NCBI GenBank assembly: GCA_028753945.1
Contig: JAPNXP010000008.1
Coordinates: forward strand, 3,658,001 to 3,722,000
Length of the DNA stretch: 64,000 nt
Direction: 5' to 3'
DNA from: Hexactinellida sp. DTS-2022
Taxonomy: Eukaryota; Porifera; Hexactinellida
Shown: in pieces, positions 57,615-64,000 of the stretch
Layout of the letters: the number at the start of each line of letters is the position of its first letter
Numbering within the stretch: position 1 is the stretch's first letter
Notes under the pieces: generated by a model
Told to the model about the DNA's origin: nothing
What the model saw: only the letters and a program-made list of their open reading frames with translations
The model's database searches: none
Position numbers and translations under genes: made by a program

Positions 57615-58127
57615 TCACACTTCGATAACATGTGTGAAGGGCCCATTGGTTTCTAGTCTCAGCACCTGTCTGATCCCATAAGTCCCGTGCTTGAGAGAGC
57701 CTTTAGATTTACTCAACGCAAGTTTCTGTTTACACTCGTCTAGAAATCTTTGGTACAAATCATGAGACACGTCTTTACCCAACAGATTGTGGTATTGGAA
57801 AGATTTCCCTTTCAGTTTCCCTCCCAGACAGGCTTGGGGCACAACCAGTATATCAGATCCCGTGTCCAGAGCTGACTGCAGCTTGCCTGTGGTCTCGTCG
57901 TGAGTGAGTTTAGCATCGAGTGCGAGATTGGCAGCTCTGTTAGCAGACTCTATTGTAGCAGACTTTAGGAAGCTAACATAAACCACAATTCCTCTGTCGA
58001 TACTCACAGACTCCTCGTCTCCAGCCTCTTCCGACGAGCATGCTTTAACTTGTAACTTGGCGTTAATACACTGCTGTATTATTAACTTTACGGAGGCATC
58101 TGTAGTGTCTAGCTCTTCGCTAGCCAT
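57615..58127 (-). CDS. DTD2: D-aminoacyl-tRNA deacylase 2
   Basis: 170 residues from ATG 58127 (MASEELDTT); human DTD2 is 168. The frame stays open to 58169, but the extra 14 residues lack conservation and resemble leader sequence. Family marks are a central RGIVVYVSFLK strand, ILVVPQACLGGKLKG (DTD2 has PQ where DTD1 has the SQ motif), KSFQYH, and the C-terminal HGTYGIRQVLRLETNGPFTH with the Gly-Pro motif. The enzyme removes D-amino acids, and in animals L-Ala mischarged on tRNA-Thr, from tRNA in the cytosol. It is one exon, head-to-head with the CDS gene. Confidence 0.95.
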   Translation of the reverse strand: MASEELDTTDASVKLIIQQCINAKLQVKACSSEEAGDEESVSIDRGIVVYVSFLKSATIESANRAANLALDAKLTHDETTGKLQSALDTGSDILVVPQACLGGKLKGKSFQYHNLLGKDVSHDLYQRFLDECKQKLALSKSKGSLKHGTYGIRQVLRLETNGPFTHVIEV

Positions 58128-58465
58128 GTACCTGAGGGAATTATTAATAGTCTGTACAATACAATGCATAACCTATCTACTTAGGGGCTCCGTAATCGAT
58201 TAATTTACAAGCGTGGAAGTGTTCGATATTTGATCCTCTAGATAGTTTATTACTATGAGCTAACACAACCATCATTACTATTACACTGGAAATCACACAA
58301 CTACACTACTCCATATCAGTAAACTTGGTTATTGATTAATGTTAGGAATTATTATGTCAGGATTGTATCATTATCTAAAATGTGTGGTTGAGCAATAGTT
58401 ATAAAATGTGCTCTAGCCACCTATAGTCCTATACTCTCTAAATAGGCCTCGATAGTAGGTTAGAT
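58128..58465. promoter_or_regulatory. Shared head-to-head promoter of DTD2 and CDS
   Basis: 338 bp separate the two start codons on opposite strands, so both promoters must fit here or overlap. The DNA is AT-rich with no clear TATA or CpG cluster. Confidence 0.6.
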
Positions 58466-59755
58466 ATGCAACAGACTGAATCTGAATATCTCTACTCACA
58501 AGCTCGCGAAATGTCTGTCCGCAATAGAACACCGAAAAATAATGGCAATCAAGATACCGCACCAGTTGTTACTCAGCAAGATAAGGTTAGTAACCGAAAA
58601 TTATCGAATTTATGGAATTCTCTATCTCCCAAATGGAAGAATTGGTGGCTAAGGGTTCTGCTAGCATTAGTAATGATTGCAGTGTTCGTAATATTCATTC
58701 AGATAGGTCCTTACGGGGTTATCTTTCTCGTGTACATTATCCAGCTTAAGGCCATACAGGAGATCGTAAGCATTTCCTATCAGAAGTATATCCAACAGAA
58801 TCTGCCACAGAACCTCCCGCTCTTTCGATCCCTCAATTGGTATTTCGTATTCGTAGTGTCCTACTTCTCATATGGACTCACCTTCCAGAGTTTCTTTGAA
58901 GAGTGGGATGATCGCTCTCACATCTACAAAGTTTTCAAGTCTTACCATATGTTCATTTCCTTCCTGCTATACTTGGCTGGATTCATCGTGTTCGTGCTCA
59001 CCCTCAAGAAAGGTTTCTACAAGATACAGTTCAAGCTATACGGGTGGGCACACCTGGCAATTCTCCTCTTCACTACAGTGGGACACTTCATTCTCCAGAG
59101 CATCTTTAAGAACTTTTATTGGGTCATACTCCCTGTCTCTATCGTAATAAGCAATGACATAGGGGCCTACCTATGCGGGTTCTTCTTCGGGAGGACTCCT
59201 CTCATCTCGGTTTCCCCGAATAAGACTTGGGAGGGGTTTATTGGAGGGATGCTGGTTACCCTCTTGTTCGGGTTTTTATTCTCAGCTTACCTGGCGCAGT
59301 TCCCCATGATGGTGTGTCCCATCAGCTCCCAGGTGTCCTCGTTTCCCTACACACTCAACTGTACGCCCTCTGCTATATTTCAGCCCGCCTTCTACGATCT
59401 ACCCTCCTACCTGCCTTACAAAGGAGTGTATCTGTACCCGTGTCAGTTGCATGCGCTTATATTTGCGATTTTTGGATCACTCATCGCTCCTTTCGGAGGT
59501 TTCTTTGCTTCTGGTTTTAAGCGCGCTTTTAAATTAAAAGATTTTGACGATCTTATTCCGGGCCATGGCGGAGTGATCGACCGACTCGATTGCCAATTCT
59601 TAATGGCATTATTCGTGCACGTCTACATTGTAACTTTTCTACCACGAAATGACTTGGAGAAACTGACACGCATTCTGCTTAACCTGCCTACAGATGAGCA
59701 GCTGCATATCCACAGCAAACTCTCAACTCATCTGCACTCTTTAGGCCAGATCTAG
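58466..59755 (+). CDS. CDS1: Phosphatidate cytidylyltransferase (CDP-diacylglycerol synthase)
   Basis: A 429-residue single-exon ORF with about eight or nine hydrophobic helices after a polar N-terminus. The family signature appears near the end as SGFKRAFKLKDFDDLIPGHG followed by GVIDRLD, with the metal-binding aspartates. Before it are NDIGAYLCGFFFGRTPL and SPNKTWEGFIGG, also diagnostic. The enzyme makes CDP-diacylglycerol from phosphatidic acid and CTP in the ER, feeding phosphatidylinositol synthesis. Animals may have CDS1 and CDS2; the sequence does not say which, so the symbol marks the family. Confidence 0.94.
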   Translation: MQQTESEYLYSQAREMSVRNRTPKNNGNQDTAPVVTQQDKVSNRKLSNLWNSLSPKWKNWWLRVLLALVMIAVFVIFIQIGPYGVIFLVYIIQLKAIQEIVSISYQKYIQQNLPQNLPLFRSLNWYFVFVVSYFSYGLTFQSFFEEWDDRSHIYKVFKSYHMFISFLLYLAGFIVFVLTLKKGFYKIQFKLYGWAHLAILLFTTVGHFILQSIFKNFYWVILPVSIVISNDIGAYLCGFFFGRTPLISVSPNKTWEGFIGGMLVTLLFGFLFSAYLAQFPMMVCPISSQVSSFPYTLNCTPSAIFQPAFYDLPSYLPYKGVYLYPCQLHALIFAIFGSLIAPFGGFFASGFKRAFKLKDFDDLIPGHGGVIDRLDCQFLMALFVHVYIVTFLPRNDLEKLTRILLNLPTDEQLHIHSKLSTHLHSLGQI

Positions 59756-59978
59756 ATGTTAATAGTCGCAGTTATCTGTGCATGTATAAGTACATAGGTC
59801 GCATTTATGTGTTTTATATATTTATTCACACATTTTGTTGTCTCAACTAGTATATCTGAAAATTTTAGTATACCACATAATATAATATTTTAGAATTTCC
59901 CCCCAAACTAAATAAGTTCAAAATACTATTTAATATAGTATTGTGTGCTACATTTTAATATAAACTCCTCAAATGCAA

Positions 59979-61027
59979 TTAATAACGAGCAGCCGTCACA
60001 AACACGGCAGCAGCAGATAATCTGTTCCATGTCTCTGCTTCCTCCATCCCGTGTCCCCACTCCACACGCCCCCACTTCCTCATTTGGAACTGAGACTCTA
60101 ACAAACTCGACTTAACAGCCTCTTCACAAGTTATCTCGCCTTCTAGCAAACTTGACATTATTATAAGAGAGCGACACGAGTCCACACCGAACTTTAGACC
60201 CGTCAGCTGCCAACTGTCTAGATTTGATAGTTTATCTCTAAGAGTTGATAAAGTTGCTTGAGTTATAAAATCAAGGAATAATTCATCAACTGTTGGTCTG
60301 ATAGAAACCTACAATTTATATACATATCACACTCAACTTCGTTTAACCGGTGCGCTAATTAAGCGGAGTGTACTGTATAATAGTAGTATAGGACATATAA
60401 TAGTTATTTTACAGGCAGGCATGTTGTTTTGCTGTGACTTGACTTAGCCTATTCTTATTACATACTACATATTATTAGTTTCTAACTCACTCCATAGAAA
60501 GAATTGAACCAGTCTAATAATGGCCCCCAGTTCTCTTTCTGGAGTTCACAAAACTCGACAGGTTCACTGATCCTAAGACAGACTGGATCAGCTGATAACA
60601 TCTCCAGGATTGTCTCCAGTCTCTGCTCGTTAGTTTCTGAGATCGGGTTGTCAATAGTAGTGCGGGCTAGAGCGTTTAGGTGCATAGAGTGAAGTCTTAT
60701 TTCTTCCCCTTGTTGAGCCCATTCCTGTGCTACAACTGCTGCCAACCTCTCAGTGGGCAGTATCATTTTATTTCCCTATCGAAAGAGACTCAGAAATATA
60801 GACTTTTTAAATCTCGGATGCAAATACTATACCTTAGGAGTTTTGAGAGATTTCTGGTCAAGCGATACTGAATACCCATTGTGTTCTTTTTGATATGTAA
60901 CATTCTTATACACTCTCCTAACAACGCCTCTCTTATCTATCATTCCAAAGAACCTCTTATAAGCGGGGGAGGTTAGTGAGGCTGTGCTGAGCAGAGAGTG
61001 CAGGGGCCTAGTTCCTCTTGTGAACAT
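59979..61027 (-). CDS. ATPAF2: Mitochondrial F1-ATPase assembly factor 2 (ATP12), 3 exons
   Basis: Exons 61027-60833, 60775-60491 and 60308-59979 splice in phase 0 to 269 residues (human 289). The N-terminus is basic and hydroxylated without acids (MFTRGTRPLHSLLSTASLTS), a plausible mitochondrial presequence. Conserved ATP12 segments are YSVSLDQKSLKTPKGNKMILPTERLA across the first junction (split by the intron after PK), EWAQQGEEI, RTTIDNP and SLLESQFQMRKWGRVEWGHG. It binds the F1 alpha subunit during ATP synthase assembly in the matrix. The 3' end converges on the CDS gene; the 5' end faces the LAMTOR2-like gene. Confidence 0.93.
60344..60376. repeat. Fragment of the Tigger-like family in an ATPAF2 intron
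   Basis: GCGCTAATTAAGCGGAGTGTACTGTA matches, in short pieces, the right end of the element at 18870-19053. Only one end is present. Confidence 0.4.
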
Positions 61028-61377
61028 GTCTTCTGTAGAAACTAGGATTCAATATTCTAGTGATATGCAACTCTGAAGGCCGAAAATAAATAAATTACAT
61101 ACATATATGCATATTTAGAGAGATGATTATCAATGGTTAGCGTACGCAAGTAAACTTATGAACTTGTAGTAGTAGTAATTAAGTTTTAACAAGGAGACTC
61201 GAGCCTTTTAAGTATAGTAGTAATATCTAATTAAGTTGTTAAATATCTGACTGGTTACTAGTTATTAATTAAAATGCTTGCGTACAGGATAACTTTGATT
61301 ATACTTTGTTATACGTATTGTATCTATTTTAACTTGTTGATACCATTTTTGATGATAGATCTCTTACACGTTCTAGC
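61028..61377. promoter_or_regulatory. Shared head-to-head promoter of ATPAF2 and the LAMTOR2-like gene
   Basis: 350 bp lie between oppositely directed start codons. GCTTGCGTAC and GCGTACGCAAG occur at about 61270 and 61139 as inverse copies and could be symmetric control sites, though this is only suggestive. Confidence 0.5.
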
Positions 61378-61752
61378 ATGCAATCTCTAGATACCCCCAT
61401 TCTAGAATCGAAAGAGATGACGTCTTATCTAACTCAAACTAAAGTTAACTACCCCTCTATCCATGCCATATTGCTTCTAGACAAGGCAGGCAAGGTGTGC
61501 GCGTCTTCAGAGCCAGCAGTGGACAGTTTAGCAGTTGCTACACTTGCTAACACAATTTGGAAATGCTACCAACCACAGTTACTGTTTGAATTCCCACAGG
61601 AGGATATCCAGGCCCAGTTCATCTATCTAGACACCATTACTGTGCTATCTTACAAGCTAGCCAACTGCCTACTCTGTATCGAGTTTGGAAAGGACACTGA
61701 GCTGGGGTTGATGAACATGATAGCCAGCAGTATAGCTTCGAATTGGTTGTAG
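61378..61752 (+). CDS. LAMTOR2: Roadblock/LC7 protein, LAMTOR2-like Ragulator subunit
   Basis: A 124-residue single-exon ORF, the length of LAMTOR2 (125). The roadblock fold pattern is clear: IHAILLLDKAGKVCASSEP, AVATLANTIWKCYQ, IYLDTITVLSYKLANCLLCI and a C-terminal helix. The order with IW...Y and ANCLLCI resembles LAMTOR2 more than dynein roadblock or MVB-type light chains. LAMTOR2 pairs with LAMTOR3 in the Ragulator, which anchors Rag GTPases and mTORC1 signalling on lysosomes. Divergence is high, so another roadblock member is possible. Confidence 0.75.
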   Translation: MQSLDTPILESKEMTSYLTQTKVNYPSIHAILLLDKAGKVCASSEPAVDSLAVATLANTIWKCYQPQLLFEFPQEDIQAQFIYLDTITVLSYKLANCLLCIEFGKDTELGLMNMIASSIASNWL

Positions 61753-61911
61753 TGTAATTAATTGGAGAAAATAATTATTACACACAGTTATATAATTTAA
61801 CATGTTAATAGGTGTTTTCGAAAAAATCTGTTCGAAAACATAGGGACCAATACAGTATAAACAAGTATAATATTATTTTACTTTGCATGTTTTTATAATA
61901 TCACAAAGGAA

Positions 61912-63516
61912 TTAATGAGTTTCATCCTGGATTTCGTTGTGTTTTTGCTTTGGAATACTCCTAAATCTCAGAACTGAAGGCTCATTCGTGGCTATCTTTG
62001 AAGGAGTCTCTTTGTGCGGACATTTGCATTTGCAGCATGGAATCAAGATTATGAATGGAACGAACCAGATAATGCGAAAGAATATAGATAGCAGTATGTA
62101 GGCCCAAGAGGGATACTTGCTATTTGCTGCATCCAGGAGACGCAGGCACGCTTCTGGACCTCCAAACGTGTTGATTCTGTTTACCAGATAAGTAGCATTG
62201 GAACCTTCTGTGGACACAAGAACTGGGCTGTTAACAGTTGTGCACAAAATATATTCTTCTATCAGTAAGTGGTAGTCGTCTGCTATCAAGTTAACAGTCA
62301 GCAGTTGGGTCCCTATGAAGAATAGCATGAACATAAGCACTATTGAGTAGGCTAGCATTCGACTTTCTAGCTCAGTTAGTTTGATAGATTTCCCCATCAT
62401 AACCTTGGAGCGTATTGAGTTGAGTCTAAGTTTCAGTACTATGGCGATAGCAAATGTTGTTATTATTCCAGACATTAGAAAGTACAGCCAGTCTTGTAGA
62501 AATGTATTTAGCCAGGCGTCGAAAACATAGATCTGCTGCAGGGTGTATACCACACCGTAAGGAGAGTCAGAGTCCAATGCAAAGGCCAGGGCGATTGGGA
62601 AAAGCGGAGCCGAGTAGGAAACAAGACACTCAATTAGAAACACCAACACTTTCCTTTTCTGATTATCTCGCATTGGAAAGAATACAATAAGGAATATGTT
62701 GAAGAACGACACGGCTAGCCAGATTAGCGAGCAGAGCGAGAAGTAATGGTATAGAGCCCCAATCAGGTTGATGACTATTCTCACTGAGGAGTCGCTGCTG
62801 GTGTAGTGGTTGAGGTGAGCTGGCAGGAACTGCTCGCCGCTCTCGCCACTGCTGCAGTATAAATAGCTTCTGTCCAACAAGTCTATTGAAACGGTGATAA
62901 TTAGCAGCGGTAGACTGGAGATTACAACCATAAACAGGGAAGTGCGGGCTAGCTGGAAGTCATAGCGAATGCGTTTCTTCTTCCAGTCGACACAACTAGT
63001 GGCTATCCAGCCGCCTAATGTCCCTATCCCGAGGAGGAGCCCTGCTACATTTAACAGCACATAGAGTACCTGTTTGAAGGTTGCTAGATGTACGTCATAC
63101 GGATCCCAATCACAGCTGGGGAAACAGAACGAGTCGTTGGAAGAATATATAAAGTTGTTAATGCAAAAAGTAGTCAGAACTGTAACACTAACGTTGCTGG
63201 TTAGATTTGTTAGGTTGAGGGGAGGGAGTCTCTGAGTGAGATTAGAGGATCTCTGGTTGGAAACGCTCGTGCCTCCACTATTGGGCATTTTAGATCGGAT
63301 TTGTATGTCTATGACTCTGACCAACAAGGGAATGAAAACCAGAATCCATATGGATATTATAACGCTTACACTCAGCGTTATAAGGAAGCATTTGTTTCTG
63401 AATAGCCTTTTTAACTTCAAAAGAAGAAATCTTCTGCTCATTAATTCGCTATTACCTTTACTCGTATGTTTAATTGCATCGCCCTCTAGTTTAACTTTTT
63501 CTATTTCCATTAACAA
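61912..63516 (-). CDS. Frizzled-like 7TM protein without a cysteine-rich Wnt-binding domain
   Basis: A 534-residue single-exon ORF; ATG at 63516 or 63510. It has eight hydrophobic segments: one near residues 43-70 with a basic cytoplasmic head, then a short lumenal part with N-glycosylation sequons (NLTNLTSNVS) and cysteines (FCFPSCDWDPYD), then seven helices. The seven-helix block recalls Frizzled/Smoothened: VDWKKKRIRYDFQLARTSLF after TM1 (compare the RFRYPERPI region) and HYFSLCSLIWLAVSFFNIFL for TM3 (compare SSIWWVILSLTWFL). There is no CRD and no KTxxxW motif in the tail. It could be a diverged class F receptor or another receptor family; function is unknown. Confidence 0.6.
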   Translation of the reverse strand: MLMEIEKVKLEGDAIKHTSKGNSELMSRRFLLLKLKRLFRNKCFLITLSVSVIISIWILVFIPLLVRVIDIQIRSKMPNSGGTSVSNQRSSNLTQRLPPLNLTNLTSNVSVTVLTTFCINNFIYSSNDSFCFPSCDWDPYDVHLATFKQVLYVLLNVAGLLLGIGTLGGWIATSCVDWKKKRIRYDFQLARTSLFMVVISSLPLLIITVSIDLLDRSYLYCSSGESGEQFLPAHLNHYTSSDSSVRIVINLIGALYHYFSLCSLIWLAVSFFNIFLIVFFPMRDNQKRKVLVFLIECLVSYSAPLFPIALAFALDSDSPYGVVYTLQQIYVFDAWLNTFLQDWLYFLMSGIITTFAIAIVLKLRLNSIRSKVMMGKSIKLTELESRMLAYSIVLMFMLFFIGTQLLTVNLIADDYHLLIEEYILCTTVNSPVLVSTEGSNATYLVNRINTFGGPEACLRLLDAANSKYPSWAYILLSIFFRIIWFVPFIILIPCCKCKCPHKETPSKIATNEPSVLRFRSIPKQKHNEIQDETH

Positions 63517-64000
63517 TACCAGTTAAATATGCAAATTGGAATATACTCAGTTCAAGTACAGATTGTTTTAACAGTTTGGTATTTATAGGTGGTTTATCTA
63601 ATTCATTCATAATTTGGTATTGCCTATTGAGTACCTATCTTAATTCATTTCATATTATCTCCATACATATACATATCATAATCTGTTTAGCTGTAATTTT
63701 AATATAAACTTATTTCTAGACAATAATTAAAATTAGTGAAGCTTTGGAGAAAATAAATAATTAAGTTTGAAATATATGTATGTGAAACCGATAATTACTT
63801 TATCATATAAGTTATATTGAGTGTGCTGAATTCAAATTTAGTAGCCAAATCTATTTTAAATTTATAGTTGATAATTGATTAGCATGGCTATTACCAGGCT
63901 TGTTGTGGATTAAAAATCGCATCCATATTCAGGTAATTTTTTTGTGGAGATCCATGCATATTGATGCATATTTCTAAAATGTCATTTCTACAAACTATCC
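63517..64000. other. 5' flank of the 7TM gene
   Basis: AT-rich DNA to the window edge. No exon with a cysteine-rich domain is seen in it. Confidence 0.4.

Noticed and set aside
5174..59755. Functional phosphoinositide gene cluster (SAC1, VPS34, CDS)
   Set aside because: The genes are 50 kb apart with unrelated genes between and mixed strands; chance proximity is the simpler reading.

Overview
The window reads as nuclear DNA of an animal. Spliced genes with GT-AG introns sit in AT-rich, transposon-littered spacer. Metazoan-type genes are present (an activin type II receptor-like kinase, an ETS factor, a TRPM-type channel, a Frizzled-like 7TM protein) next to housekeeping genes. Gene names come from recognising protein families by eye. 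The species cannot be named; an early-branching or otherwise AT-rich invertebrate is my guess, not a result.

Layout, left to right. 0-5 kb: the 3'-truncated part of a TGF-beta/activin type II receptor gene (minus). 5-9.5 kb: intronless SAC1 phosphoinositide phosphatase and an NSUN7-like protein (both minus). 12-15.7 kb: an intronless leucine-rich-repeat protein and a five-exon ETS factor (plus). 17.7-37.3 kb: a 20-exon cytosolic aspartyl-tRNA synthetase (DARS1, minus), rebuilt here exon by exon with consistent splice phases. Its fifth intron holds an intronless TRPM-like channel gene on the opposite strand. 37.9-43.7 kb: eight-exon MCM4 (minus), with one apparent GC-AG intron of 46 nt. 43.9-54.1 kb: an accessory block of nested DNA transposons around two copies of an intronless gene encoding coiled coil + DUSP + ubiquitin-like domains, that is, the front of a USP4/11/15-type deubiquitinase without any protease. 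One copy is broken at its start by a small transposon. A roughly 250-280 bp 5' module lies upstream of both copies and, inverted, upstream of MCM4. 54.2-63.5 kb: a dense run of PIK3C3/VPS34, DTD2, CDP-diacylglycerol synthase, ATPAF2, LAMTOR2-like and a Frizzled-like 7TM gene, with two head-to-head pairs on short shared promoters.

Functional themes. SAC1, VPS34 and CDP-DAG synthase all act on phosphoinositides and LAMTOR2 works at the endolysosome, but nothing shows that this grouping is more than chance. DARS1 and DTD2 both concern aminoacyl-tRNA. Eleven of the sixteen recognised genes are uninterrupted ORFs while the other five are split by introns, an odd mixture for an animal.

Repeats are mostly short non-autonomous DNA transposons: hAT-like with 8-bp (some 5-bp) target duplications, TA-flanked pogo/mariner-like, and one long-TIR element with 9-bp duplications. 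No rRNA, tRNA or CRISPR was found.
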